Assembly: GCF_003443675.1 (NCBI RefSeq)
Contig: NZ_CP031963.1
Span: forward strand, 372,001-436,000
DNA: 64,000 nucleotides
Reading direction: 5' to 3'
Source of the DNA: Aquimarina sp. BL5
GTDB lineage: Bacteria; Bacteroidota; Bacteroidia; Flavobacteriales; Flavobacteriaceae
Both the position numbers and the translations under genes were made by a program. The notes under the pieces are model-generated. The model did no database searches and was not told where the DNA came from. It was given only the letters and a program-made list of their open reading frames with translations. Below, piece after piece: positions 10,139 through 18,771 of the stretch; positions within the stretch are counted from its first letter, which is position 1; each line of letters opens with the position of its first letter.

Positions 10139-10492
10139 TTAACCTTCAATCTCTGGCTTATGTAAGCCTACTACAACCAATACTGTTGCACCGATAACCC
10201 AGTAGTAAAGAGCATCTAATCCTTCAAAAGAAAGAACAAAAGGGACTATAATAAATAGTACAGCGACTAAAAAGTCAGCAATTAAATGAAACTTGTAAGG
10301 GATTACTTTAAGTGCTCCTAGTTGATGATCTGTTAACAAAGTTAAAATAAAAGCTACTGCTCCAACAGCTACCGAAGTTTGTATTGCTAATGGATTAGAT
10401 CCTCCAAGACCTAATAAAAAAGGTAAGACCATTAATGCAATTGCCACGGGATAATCTAAAAATGCGTGAATTTTTTTGGTGATAAAGCGCAT
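10139..10492 (-). CDS. Four-helix membrane protein, SPW-repeat-like
   Basis: 117 residues with about four transmembrane helices (near residues 14-30, 37-52, 68-86 and 91-108). The two halves are alike: each begins with a helix preceded by a HAFLDYPVA or HLIADFLVA motif and followed by a PFLLGL or PFVLSF turn. That two-fold pattern resembles SPW-repeat membrane proteins, which occur widely in Bacteroidota without known function. The gene is convergent with the M24 peptidase (30 bp apart) and its upstream region is the non-coding stretch holding the decayed peptidase tail. A loosely A-rich sequence precedes the ATG. Family call is moderate; that it is a real inner-membrane protein is likely. 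Confidence 0.75.
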   Translation of the reverse strand: MRFITKKIHAFLDYPVAIALMVLPFLLGLGGSNPLAIQTSVAVGAVAFILTLLTDHQLGALKVIPYKFHLIADFLVAVLFIIVPFVLSFEGLDALYYWVIGATVLVVVGLHKPEIEG

Positions 10493-10721
10493 AATTTTAT
10501 GTTTTATAAGATTAATTAAAATTTCTTATCAAAGATGATTATGTTTTAATGCTTTAAGATTGTCCGTTTTTCCTTGAATGATGTCTATTATTCCTTTTAA
10601 TGTGCTAATATTAAGCAAGGAGAGTATCTTAAAGCTTCTGTTGATACAATAAACATTGATTTAAATTCTTCAAGAAATTGTAGGAGTAGAGATAATTGCA
10701 AAAACCAAAATATTTTCTTTT

Positions 10722-10836
10722 GAGAATTGTGTTTAGGTATTCGAATTATATTAGGAGAAGTAGGTTTGTGAGGATCTAAAGGTTTTAGATATGTAAATAA
10801 AAACAAACCGAATTAACAACAATTCCGAAGAGATAG
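10722..10836 (+). pseudogene. Degenerate copy of the 3' end of the M24 peptidase gene
   Basis: About 115 bases match the last codons of the intact peptidase gene (9994..10108). The shared block GGATCTAAAGGTTTTAGATA, then TGTAAAT, is exact in both copies, followed by ACAAACCGAATTAA, ACAATTCC and AAGAGATA in the same order and spacing, and the stop codon is in the corresponding place. The copy has substitutions throughout and a TGA where the intact gene has a Gly/Trp stretch, so it cannot encode the peptidase tail. It looks like the surviving end of a former tandem paralogue. Confidence 0.8.
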
Positions 10837-10844
10837 TAGATAAA

Positions 10845-10880
10845 AAAAGCATCCGTAAAAACTTATTTACGGATGCTTTT
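10845..10880. terminator. Bidirectional intrinsic terminator
   Basis: A perfect 15-bp stem, AAAAGCATCCGTAAA at 10845..10859 with TTTACGGATGCTTTT at 10866..10880, loop of six. A and T runs on both sides let it work in either direction; it ends the minus-strand lipoprotein gene and the former plus-strand gene whose tail lies just before it. Confidence 0.85.
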
Positions 10881-10901
10881 GTAAGATTTTAAGATTTGTG
10901 T

Positions 10902-11699
10902 CTATAGATCAATCTCCTCAGTTGTACCATCTGGATATGTTACCGTTGCTTTATTATCGCAAGTACCGTCTCCATAATTAATGGAAGCAGTTAGTCCATT
11001 CTTAGTCATTACTAAAGTTCCAGTAGTAATATACTCACAGCTAAAAGTTCCTTCTAGAATAGGATCGGTAGTTAATGCATATGTATCAGCATCAACAGTT
11101 ACGGTCCAGTTTCCACCAAGTGTATATGCTGCATCAGCAGTACCAAGACCTGTTATTGTATAGGTCTTAGTTCCTTGTTCTGAAGCCGTTGTCCCATCCG
11201 CAAAAGTTATCGATAAATCCGAAGTCACAGTATATACAAAACTTCCTCCGTTAGTATCTAAAGAATACGATGTAGTTTTACTACCGTTAATTGAATTTCC
11301 AGCATACGTTAAATTATCAAAAGTAATAGATGTAGAAACAGCATTATTTTCGATAACTATGTTTACATTAATTGAACCGCTTATTGTTTCACCATCTTCA
11401 TTAGTACACTCGGTAAAAGTAAGAGTGTATCCATTCTCGGTAACGCTAAAATCTGCACAATCTGGTCTGTTAAATCTTGAAGAAATTTCAGCATTGGATC
11501 TGTTCATAGATATGTTATCTAATGTCAAATCGTCAATAAAATTAGAAATCTCTTCTACTTCTAAACTCTTCATTACATCTTCCTGAGTAATTTCAGAAGA
11601 AGCATTGGTATTACTATCATCGTCGCTACAACTCACTACGAGTAGTGAAGCCATTATAGCGATACCTAATACCTTAATTTTAAAAAATGGTTTGTTCAT
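10902..11699 (-). CDS. Lipoprotein of unknown function, 265 residues
   Basis: A lipoprotein signal peptide (hydrophobic helix, then LLVVSCSDDDSN) places the lipidated Cys at residue 24, followed by an acidic run of the type known in Bacteroidota to send lipoproteins to the cell surface. The mature part is Thr/Ser/Gly-rich and strongly beta in pattern, with repeated phrases such as YTLTFTECTNEDGETISG, YAGNSINGSKTTSYSL and YALTTDPILEGTFSC, and several cysteines that could pair. I recognise no domain. It ends with an acidic TTEEIDL close to the bidirectional terminator. Likely a surface-exposed beta-sandwich protein; its role is unknown. Confidence 0.8.
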   Translation of the reverse strand: MNKPFFKIKVLGIAIMASLLVVSCSDDDSNTNASSEITQEDVMKSLEVEEISNFIDDLTLDNISMNRSNAEISSRFNRPDCADFSVTENGYTLTFTECTNEDGETISGSINVNIVIENNAVSTSITFDNLTYAGNSINGSKTTSYSLDTNGGSFVYTVTSDLSITFADGTTASEQGTKTYTITGLGTADAAYTLGGNWTVTVDADTYALTTDPILEGTFSCEYITTGTLVMTKNGLTASINYGDGTCDNKATVTYPDGTTEEIDL

Positions 11700-11934
11700 T
11701 ATTTTTGCTTTTAAGTCCTACTTAAAAACTAGATTTATTACTTTTTATTTTATGTATAGCTCAATTTTTGATACTAATTTTTAAAATAAGAATGTAGTAG
11801 ATGAGCCATCAAAACAAAAAACAAAAGGCACTCCTTTCGATCTAACAAGAAAATACTATGATCTTTTGTTTCTTTAAAAAGTAACTATAAATAGAATCCT
11901 ATATTCTATCAAATACTGTTTTCACTCTATAATT

Positions 11935-13563
11935 CTACACCTGAATCACTCCAAGATTAAAAGGCTTTTCGATAGGAGCGTGGTCCGCAGCTTCGATACC
12001 CATAGAAACCCACTTTCTGGTGTCTAACGGGTCAATAATACCATCAGTCCAGATCCTTGCTGCCGCATAATAAGGAGATATTTGCTTATCGTATCGGGCT
12101 TTTACCTTATCGAATAAAGCTTTTTCATCCTCTTCAGAAAGTTTTTCTCCTTTCTTTTTTAAAGAAGCTGTTTCGATTTGCGTCAATACTTTAGCTGCTT
12201 GTGCACCTCCCATCACTGCTAATTCAGCACTTGGCCAAGCACAAATCAATCTTGGATCATAAGCTTTACCACACATCGCATAATTACCGGCACCATAAGA
12301 ATTACCAATAACAATAGTAAATTTTGGTACCACACTGTTACTAACAGCATTTACCATTTTTGCACCATCTTTTATAATACCTCCATGTTCACTTTTGCTA
12401 CCTACCATAAATCCAGTAACATCTTGTAGAAAAACTAAAGGAATCTTCTTTTGATTACAATTAGCTATAAACCTAGTAGCTTTATCTGCAGAATCAGAAT
12501 AGATGACACCACCAAATTGCATTTCGCCTTTTTTCGTTTTTACAAGCTTTCGTTGATTAGCCACAATACCAACAGCCCAGCCATCGATTCGAGCATATCC
12601 AGTAATTATTGTCTGACCATAGCCAGATTTGTATTCTTCAAAATCAGAATCATCAACTAATCGATGGATGATTTCCATCATATCATATTGTTCGTTTCTT
12701 GCTTTTGGCAAAATTCCGTAGATATCTTTTGGATCTTTTTTAGGTTTAGAAGGTTTAGCTCTATTGTATCCTGCTTTGTCAAAGTCTCCAATTTTAGAAA
12801 CTATATTTTTTATGGTATCCAGTGCAGCTTTATCATCTTTAGATTTATAATCGGTTACACCAGAAACTTCGCAATGCGTAGTTGCTCCACCTAAGGTCTC
12901 ATTATCAATACTTTCACCGATAGCAGCTTTTACAAGATAACTACCAGCCAGAAAGATACTTCCCGTTTTATCTACAATTAATGCTTCATCACTCATGATT
13001 GGTAAATAGGCTCCTCCTGCTACACAACTTCCCATAACTGCAGAGATTTGAGTAATTCCCATGCTACTCATAACTGCATTATTTCTAAAAATTCTCCCGA
13101 AATGTTCTTTATCAGGAAAAATCTCATCCTGCATAGGAAGATAAACACCAGCACTATCTACAAGATAAATTATAGGTAGTTTATTCTCGATTGATATTTC
13201 CTGAGCTCTAAGATTTTTTTTACCCGTAATAGGAAACCAAGCTCCTGCTTTTACAGTAGCGTCATTAGCAACTACAATACATTGCTTACCACTAATATGA
13301 CCAATCTTTATAACAACTCCACCGCTAGGACATCCACCATGCTCTTCGTACATATCGTCTCCTGCAAAAGCAGCAATTTCTATAGCCTTAGAGTCATCAT
13401 CTAATAAATATTCGATTCTTTCTCGAGCAGTCATTTTACCTTTAGCGTGTAGTTTTTCTATACGTTTTTCTCCACCACCAAGTTTTACTTTTCCTAGTTT
13501 CTGGTGTAATGAAGAGACCAAAAGTTTATTGTGATCTTCGTTCTTATTGAAGTTTATATCCAT
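11935..13563 (-). CDS. Acyl-CoA carboxylase, carboxyltransferase (beta) subunit
   Basis: 542 residues from the ATG at 13563 (MDINFNKNEDHNKLL), preferred over an upstream start at 13599 because the family begins here and the extra 12 residues look non-coding. It is a two-domain crotonase-fold carboxyltransferase of the methylcrotonyl/propionyl-CoA carboxylase group: the N-terminal half carries KMTARERIEYLLD and CVAGGAYLPIMSDE, the C-terminal half FLQDVTGFMVG, GNSYGAGNYAMCGKAYDP and ELAVMGGAQAA. It transfers carboxyl from biotin to an acyl-CoA, probably in leucine or odd-chain breakdown, in the cytoplasm. No biotin carboxylase gene is adjacent, so the alpha subunit must be elsewhere. The substrate (methylcrotonyl versus propionyl) cannot be decided from this reading. 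Confidence 0.93.
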   Translation of the reverse strand: MDINFNKNEDHNKLLVSSLHQKLGKVKLGGGEKRIEKLHAKGKMTARERIEYLLDDDSKAIEIAAFAGDDMYEEHGGCPSGGVVIKIGHISGKQCIVVANDATVKAGAWFPITGKKNLRAQEISIENKLPIIYLVDSAGVYLPMQDEIFPDKEHFGRIFRNNAVMSSMGITQISAVMGSCVAGGAYLPIMSDEALIVDKTGSIFLAGSYLVKAAIGESIDNETLGGATTHCEVSGVTDYKSKDDKAALDTIKNIVSKIGDFDKAGYNRAKPSKPKKDPKDIYGILPKARNEQYDMMEIIHRLVDDSDFEEYKSGYGQTIITGYARIDGWAVGIVANQRKLVKTKKGEMQFGGVIYSDSADKATRFIANCNQKKIPLVFLQDVTGFMVGSKSEHGGIIKDGAKMVNAVSNSVVPKFTIVIGNSYGAGNYAMCGKAYDPRLICAWPSAELAVMGGAQAAKVLTQIETASLKKKGEKLSEEDEKALFDKVKARYDKQISPYYAAARIWTDGIIDPLDTRKWVSMGIEAADHAPIEKPFNLGVIQV

Positions 13564-13805
13564 TTGTGTGTATTGTTTGCACGAAAATACAAAAATCAAG
13601 GAATTTTCGAATGATTAAAACCAAAGCATACACCCGTTAATTTAATCAAAAATATTGTTGTTTTTTTTTAGTATTGTTTAATTGTTAATTATTGATTTAC
13701 AATTTGTTAAATGTTGTTTTTTGGGGAAAATTTAACTATTTTAATTAGTTTTATGTTTATTTTAAGAAAATTAATTATCAGAACTAATTAAAAATATGTC
13801 CAATT

Positions 13806-15218
13806 ATGAAACTATTTAGAACAAATTCTATCGCATTCTATTTTCTTTTTTCTTTTTTTCTTACTGCTTGTAGCGTAGAAGAAGATTTTGTTGACCAAGC
13901 TTCAGAGACGATTCCGTTAGAAATTACTGGAGAATTAAAGGTGTTGACAAATTATTATGATAATGAGGGACCTCATGATCATTTCTTTAACCAAAAAAGG
14001 ATTGATGGTTTTACTGAAACTTATGAATCAGGTTCTAAAGGAAGTTATGCAGGAGGTACCGTTACGCTTACAGATTCTGGAGATTGGTATTTAAGTGATG
14101 CTTTGATAGGAAGTTTATCTAATGATCGTAAATATGGTTCTAAATCTGTTAGAATCCGGAATACTGGTTATGCAATCATGTCTTTTAGTATGGATAATGG
14201 GGCAGAAACTGTAAGAATACGCCATGCTAAATATGGCAATAATGGGAATTCTACTTGGCGATTAATCGCATCGTATGATAACGGAGTTTCTTGGTATTAT
14301 GTTGGATCTGAAATTACTACAAGTTCCACTACATTAAATACGGTAAGCTTTAATGTAAACGAAACGGGGAATGTTCGTTATGGAATACAAAAAACTTCTG
14401 GAGGTTCTAATAGAATTAATATTGATAATGTGGAAATTACTATTCCATCGTCTGGCGGCGGAGTTGCAGGAAAAGATAGTAATATTACATTTGGTAATCC
14501 ATCCGATGCGGGATCAAACTCTGATAATTATTATTTATCAAAACCAGATTTTATTCTTTCATATAATAACGCCAAAGGAACTGCTAATTGGGTAAGCTGG
14601 CATTTAAGTAGTGCATGGACAGGAAATACACCAAGATGTAATTGCTTTAAACGAGATACTTCTCTTCCAAGTAGTTTTTTTAGAGCCACATCTAGCGATT
14701 ATACAAATTCAGGGTTCGATAGAGGTCATTTATGTCCATCTGCAGATCGTAATGGGTCAGAAGATTCTAATGAAAATACATATTATATGACTAACATTGC
14801 TCCACAAGCACCAGATAATAACCAAAGGAGTTGGGCAAATTTTGAAAACTACCTTAGGTCATTAACTTTAGAGGGTAATGAAGTCCATATAATTACAGGA
14901 GTAGTAGGAAGTGGCGGTACTGGGAGAAACGGATTTGCTTCAACTATAGATGGAGGTAATATTACCGTGCCAGATTCATTTTGGAAAGTTGCTTTGATCT
15001 TGCCTAATGGGACTAATGATATTAACAGAGTAACCACTTCTACCAGAGTTATTGCTATTAATGTTCCTAATGATCAAGGGATAAGTACAGATTGGACTCA
15101 GTTTAGAACATCTGTTGATTCTATTGAAAGTTTAACTGGGTATGATCTTTTGGAAAACATAACAAATTCTATTGAATCTGTTTTAGAATCTGTAATAGAC
15201 AATGGACCTTTTAATTAA
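13806..15218 (+). CDS. Lipid-anchored DNA/RNA non-specific endonuclease with N-terminal beta domain
   Basis: 470 residues. The lipoprotein signal ends FLTACSVEED, with acidic residues after the Cys, suggesting surface display. Residues about 45-210 form a jelly-roll-like module (ITFxNPSD linker region follows a segment with SWYYVGSEITT and RINIDNVEI). The C-terminal 230 residues are a NUC1-type beta-beta-alpha-metal nuclease: the catalytic D-R-G-H is at 305-308 (FDRGHLCPSADRN), and the metal-binding Asn in MTNIAPQ is near residue 330. Such enzymes cut DNA and RNA without sequence preference, here probably for nutrient or matrix DNA scavenging. It is a single gene with a 5' region rich in T and the motif GTTTTTTGGGGAAA at 13716..13729, ending in a terminator. 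The nuclease call is firm; the role of the beta module is inferred. Confidence 0.92.
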   Translation: MKLFRTNSIAFYFLFSFFLTACSVEEDFVDQASETIPLEITGELKVLTNYYDNEGPHDHFFNQKRIDGFTETYESGSKGSYAGGTVTLTDSGDWYLSDALIGSLSNDRKYGSKSVRIRNTGYAIMSFSMDNGAETVRIRHAKYGNNGNSTWRLIASYDNGVSWYYVGSEITTSSTTLNTVSFNVNETGNVRYGIQKTSGGSNRINIDNVEITIPSSGGGVAGKDSNITFGNPSDAGSNSDNYYLSKPDFILSYNNAKGTANWVSWHLSSAWTGNTPRCNCFKRDTSLPSSFFRATSSDYTNSGFDRGHLCPSADRNGSEDSNENTYYMTNIAPQAPDNNQRSWANFENYLRSLTLEGNEVHIITGVVGSGGTGRNGFASTIDGGNITVPDSFWKVALILPNGTNDINRVTTSTRVIAINVPNDQGISTDWTQFRTSVDSIESLTGYDLLENITNSIESVLESVIDNGPFN

Positions 15219-15240
15219 AAAAATGATTTAATTGTATAAA

Positions 15241-15276
15241 AACGGGGACTTAATATTTCAGTTCCTGTTTTTTTAT
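15241..15276 (+). terminator. Intrinsic terminator after the nuclease gene
   Basis: AACGGGGACT at 15241..15250 pairs with AGTTCCTGTT at 15260..15269, including two G-U pairs in RNA, and is followed directly by a T-run. Confidence 0.7.
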
Positions 15277-15427
15277 GAAATCTATTAGATAACCATTTGT
15301 CTAACAATAGATAAGAAGATAAAGTAGTCGAAGATCTCTCTAAAAAGCTGTTTTTTGACGATAAAATACCGATATTTGTACGCTGTTTTTGATTTAATAT
15401 CAAAAACATTTAACTAAATAACTTGCT

Positions 15428-15610
15428 ATGGGAATGAATAAAAATACGGTATTAGCGTGGGCTACTTTTATAATGATTCTAGCTGGACTAGGGTTGATAG
15501 CCTTAGGAGCATTTAGATATAGAGATGTTTCAGGGTGGGGATTTGCAGCTGTTGGAGTAGGTTTTTTCGCTAATGCATGGGTATTTAATGCTTTAAAAGG
15601 CAGATTATAA
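15428..15610 (+). CDS. Small membrane protein, CAL67264-like
   Basis: 60 residues with two transmembrane helices (about 9-27 and 36-54) joined by a short basic loop, FRYRDVSGWGF. The sequence and its place directly upstream of ettA fit the small flavobacterial family named after CAL67264, whose function is unknown. Two starts are possible (ATG 15428 or ATG 15434, giving MNKN); the first is kept for lack of a strong ribosome site at either. It lies 56 bp before ettA and is probably co-transcribed with it. Size, conservation pattern and context support it as a real gene. Confidence 0.8.
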   Translation: MGMNKNTVLAWATFIMILAGLGLIALGAFRYRDVSGWGFAAVGVGFFANAWVFNALKGRL

Positions 15611-15666
15611 TTATCCAAACTTATTTGGATTACTAACGATATTATTAAAAAAAATTATAGGGGCTT

Positions 15667-17358
15667 ATGTCAGACGATAAAAAAATCATCTTTTCTATGT
15701 CTGGGGTTACAAAGACGTATAAAAGCGCGAATACTCCAGTTCTAAAAAACATATATTTAAGTTTTTTCTACGGTGCAAAAATTGGAATTCTAGGTCTTAA
15801 TGGATCTGGTAAATCTACATTACTTAAGATAATAGCTGGTATTGACAAGAATTATCAGGGAGACGTGTTGTTTTCTCAAGATTATTCTGTTGGATATTTA
15901 GAACAAGAACCACAATTAGATCCGGAAAAAACAGTTCTGGAAGTCGTAAAAGAAGGTGCTGCAGAGATGGTTTCTATTCTAGACGAGTATAATAAGATTA
16001 ATGATATGTTCGGTTTAGAAGAAGTATATAGTGACGCTGATAAAATGCAGAAGCTTATGGATCGACAAGCTGTGTTACAGGATCAGATAGATGCTGGTAA
16101 TGGTTGGGAACTAGATACTAAGCTAGAAATTGCCATGGATGCACTAAGGACTCCAGACCAGGATAAAAAAATAGGAGTATTATCAGGAGGAGAAAGAAGA
16201 AGAGTGGCGCTGTGTCGTCTTCTGCTTCAGGAACCAGATGTTCTTTTATTAGATGAACCTACAAACCACTTGGATGCAGAATCAGTACATTGGCTAGAAC
16301 ACCATTTGGCACAATATAAAGGAACTGTTATTGCAGTAACGCACGATAGATATTTCTTAGATAACGTTGCTGGTTGGATTTTAGAATTGGATAGGGGAGA
16401 AGGAATCCCTTGGAAAGGAAATTATTCTTCCTGGTTGGATCAAAAATCAAAACGTTTAGCACAGGAAAGTAAATCTGCCTCAAAACGTCAGAAAACTTTA
16501 GAACGAGAGCTAGAATGGGTACGTCAAGGTGCAAAAGGAAGACAAACCAAACAAAAAGCTCGTTTAAAGAATTATGATAAATTAATGAGTCAAGATCAAA
16601 AACAACTTGACGAAAAATTAGAGATATATATTCCTAACGGGCCGCGTTTGGGAACGAACGTATTAGAAGCTTCTGGAATAAGTAAAGCCTATGGAGATAA
16701 ATTGCTATATGAAGATCTTAATTTCAAGCTTCCTCAAGCAGGTATTGTTGGGATTATAGGTCCTAATGGAGCTGGGAAAACTACTATTTTTAAAATGATT
16801 ATGGGAGAAGAAACTCCTGATAAAGGAAGTTTTTCTGTAGGTGAAACTGCAAAGATTGCATATGTCGATCAAGCGCATTCTAATATTGATCCTGATAAAT
16901 CAATTTGGCAAAATTTTAGTGATGAACAGGATTTAGTAATGATGGGAGGTAAGGAAGTAAATTCTCGTGCATATCTGAGTCGTTTTAATTTTGGTGGAAG
17001 CGAACAAAATAAGAAGGTATCTACACTTTCTGGTGGAGAACGTAATAGATTACATTTGGCAATGACACTAAAAGAAGAAGGTAATGTATTACTTTTAGAT
17101 GAGCCAACTAATGATCTTGATGTCAATACATTAAGAGCATTAGAGGAAGGGTTAGAGAACTTTGCAGGTTGCGCAGTTGTGATTTCTCACGACCGTTGGT
17201 TTCTAGATCGTATTTGTACTCATATATTAGCTTTCGAAGGAGATTCTCAGGTATATTTCTTCGAAGGAAGTTTCTCAGATTACGAGGAGAATAAGAAGAA
17301 ACGTTTAGGAGGAGATTTAATGCCTAAACGTATTAAATACAAGAAACTAGTTAGGTAG
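15667..17358 (+). CDS. ettA: Energy-dependent translational throttle protein EttA
   Basis: 563 residues, an ABC-F ATPase without membrane segments. First nucleotide-binding domain: Walker A GLNGSGKST, signature LSGGERRRVAL, Walker B and D-loop VLLLDEPTNHLD. The linker carries the arm and P-site-tRNA interaction motif region (residues about 250-325, basic and helical). Second domain: GPNGAGKTT, LSGGERNRLHL, VLLLDEPTNDLD. Length and domain order match EttA rather than Uup or vga-type proteins. It binds the ribosomal E site and gates the first peptide bonds according to the ATP/ADP ratio. A HAD phosphatase gene follows at once. Confidence 0.95.
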   Translation: MSDDKKIIFSMSGVTKTYKSANTPVLKNIYLSFFYGAKIGILGLNGSGKSTLLKIIAGIDKNYQGDVLFSQDYSVGYLEQEPQLDPEKTVLEVVKEGAAEMVSILDEYNKINDMFGLEEVYSDADKMQKLMDRQAVLQDQIDAGNGWELDTKLEIAMDALRTPDQDKKIGVLSGGERRRVALCRLLLQEPDVLLLDEPTNHLDAESVHWLEHHLAQYKGTVIAVTHDRYFLDNVAGWILELDRGEGIPWKGNYSSWLDQKSKRLAQESKSASKRQKTLERELEWVRQGAKGRQTKQKARLKNYDKLMSQDQKQLDEKLEIYIPNGPRLGTNVLEASGISKAYGDKLLYEDLNFKLPQAGIVGIIGPNGAGKTTIFKMIMGEETPDKGSFSVGETAKIAYVDQAHSNIDPDKSIWQNFSDEQDLVMMGGKEVNSRAYLSRFNFGGSEQNKKVSTLSGGERNRLHLAMTLKEEGNVLLLDEPTNDLDVNTLRALEEGLENFAGCAVVISHDRWFLDRICTHILAFEGDSQVYFFEGSFSDYEENKKKRLGGDLMPKRIKYKKLVR

Positions 17359-17404
17359 AAGAGGTAATGCCTTGATCTCTAAATATTCCTCTAAATACTT
17401 AAAT

Positions 17405-18097
17405 ATGCCACTAAAGAATATTAAGGCAATAGCTTTCGATGCGGATGATACCTTATGGGTGAATGAGACTTTTTTTAGGAAAGCTGAAGAGGAGTTTTGC
17501 GAACTTGTGTCTGATCATCTTCCAAAGGAACAAGCTAATAAACTTCTTTTCGAAGTAGAAATGCAAAACCTTAAGCTGTATGGCTATGGTATTAAACCTT
17601 TTACGCTTTCTTTAATAGAGGCAGCTATTAAGATTACTAATGGAAATATGAACATCCAATTAGTAGAGAATCTTATAGAAAAAGGAAAGCAGATGCTTCA
17701 AGAACCTGTAGAATTGTTGGATGGTATCGAAGAGACACTTCAATATTTATCTAAAAAATACCGTTTAGTAGTGGCAACCAAAGGTGATTTATTAGATCAG
17801 GAACGTAAGTTGATTAAATCCGGATTATCAACCTATTTTCATCATATAGAAATTGTTTCTAATAAAACAGAAAAGCAATATCAGAAATTAGTACATCATT
17901 TGGATATCAGCGAAACCGAATTTTTAATGGTTGGTAATTCTTTGAAGTCAGATATTATTCCAGTTTTGAATATTGGAGCTCACGCTTTTCATATTCCGTT
18001 TCATACTACTTGGGAGCACGAAGTACACAATGGAACGATTGATTACCCTAATTTTAGAAGTTTAACTAATTCAAAGGAACTATTGCAATATCTATAA
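17405..18097 (+). CDS. HAD-family hydrolase
   Basis: 230 residues from ATG 17405 (MPLKNIKAIAFDADDTLW). An upstream TTG at 17372 would add 11 residues that do not belong to the fold. The HAD motif I, FDADDTLW, carries the nucleophile Asp; motif II is VVATKG around residue 125; motif III uses a Lys near 158; motif IV is VGNSLKSDI. The cap is helical (C1 type, residues about 20-90). It belongs with the YjjG/phosphoglycolate-phosphatase group and most likely removes phosphate from a small metabolite or nucleotide in the cytoplasm. Its stop overlaps the start of the next gene (TAATGA), so the two are translationally coupled. Confidence 0.88.
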   Translation: MPLKNIKAIAFDADDTLWVNETFFRKAEEEFCELVSDHLPKEQANKLLFEVEMQNLKLYGYGIKPFTLSLIEAAIKITNGNMNIQLVENLIEKGKQMLQEPVELLDGIEETLQYLSKKYRLVVATKGDLLDQERKLIKSGLSTYFHHIEIVSNKTEKQYQKLVHHLDISETEFLMVGNSLKSDIIPVLNIGAHAFHIPFHTTWEHEVHNGTIDYPNFRSLTNSKELLQYL

Positions 18098-18735
18098 TGA
18101 ATAAATCGGCTTTGGATCTAACTACATGGAACAGAAGAGAACATTATGAGTTCTTTAGTGGTTTTGATGAGCCATTTTTTGGTATCGTATCAACAGTAGA
18201 TTTTACTATTGGATATCAAAAAATTAAAGACAATGGGTATCCATATTTTCTTTATTATTTGCATAAAGCACTAAAAGCAGCTAATCACGTAACACCTTTT
18301 CGATATAGAATCGAAGAAGACAAAGTCTATGTGTATGAAAGTATTCACGCTTCTGCAACTATTGGAAGAGAGGATCATACTTTTGGTTTTTCATTTATAA
18401 TGTTTGATGAAGATTTTAAATCTTTTAGCATAAACGCCCAAAAAGAAATAGAAGCAGTTAGAAATTCCACAGGATTACGCAATAATGATAATGCAAAACG
18501 AATGGATAGTTTACATATTTCTTCTATTCCGTGGTATAATTTTTCTAGTATTTCTCACGCAAGACACTTTCAATATAGAGATAGTGTACCAAAAATTTCT
18601 TTCGGAAAATATACAAAGGAGGGTAGTAAAATCAATCTACCTATATCTATCCATGTACATCACGCACTAATGGATGGTTACCACGTGGGATTGTATTTAG
18701 AAGAGTTTCAACGATTATTAAACGAGGACGCTTAA
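18097..18735 (+). CDS. Chloramphenicol acetyltransferase-like acyltransferase (CatA fold)
   Basis: 212 residues. It shows the trimeric CAT fold signature: HHALMDGYHVGLY with the catalytic His and structural Asp near residues 190-195, and IPWYNFSSISH, which corresponds to the WVNFDSFN segment holding the transition-state Ser of CAT. The N-terminal Trp-Asn-Arg-Arg-x-His-Tyr-x-x-Phe start is also typical. CATs transfer acetyl from acetyl-CoA to chloramphenicol, but chromosomal CatA-like proteins of Bacteroidota have untested substrates. It is coupled to the HAD gene by a one-base stop/start overlap and followed by an outer-membrane protein gene, in a plain housekeeping setting with no mobile element. 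Family call is firm; drug resistance is not implied. Confidence 0.88.
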   Translation: MNKSALDLTTWNRREHYEFFSGFDEPFFGIVSTVDFTIGYQKIKDNGYPYFLYYLHKALKAANHVTPFRYRIEEDKVYVYESIHASATIGREDHTFGFSFIMFDEDFKSFSINAQKEIEAVRNSTGLRNNDNAKRMDSLHISSIPWYNFSSISHARHFQYRDSVPKISFGKYTKEGSKINLPISIHVHHALMDGYHVGLYLEEFQRLLNEDA

Positions 18736-18771
18736 TTAAGTTAGAATTATATTGTAGATAATAATGTTTTT

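Larger units (their letters stand above)
10493..10901. other. 409-bp region with a decayed gene fragment and a terminator
   Basis: No intact gene. It holds the upstream region of the minus-strand membrane protein, then from about 10722 a degenerate copy of the M24 gene's 3' end and, at 10845..10880, a strong hairpin. Bases 10600-10720 may be more of the same decayed gene, but I cannot align them convincingly by eye. Confidence 0.6.

Noticed and set aside
1..11000. A complete polymorphic-toxin locus with immunity gene
   Set aside because: The RHS tail matches no known toxin and the nearest small gene is 430 bp away with no immunity-family features.
18097..18735. The CAT-like gene as an acquired antibiotic-resistance gene
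   Set aside because: It is coupled to a housekeeping-type gene, with matching codon use and no mobile element; only the fold is shared.
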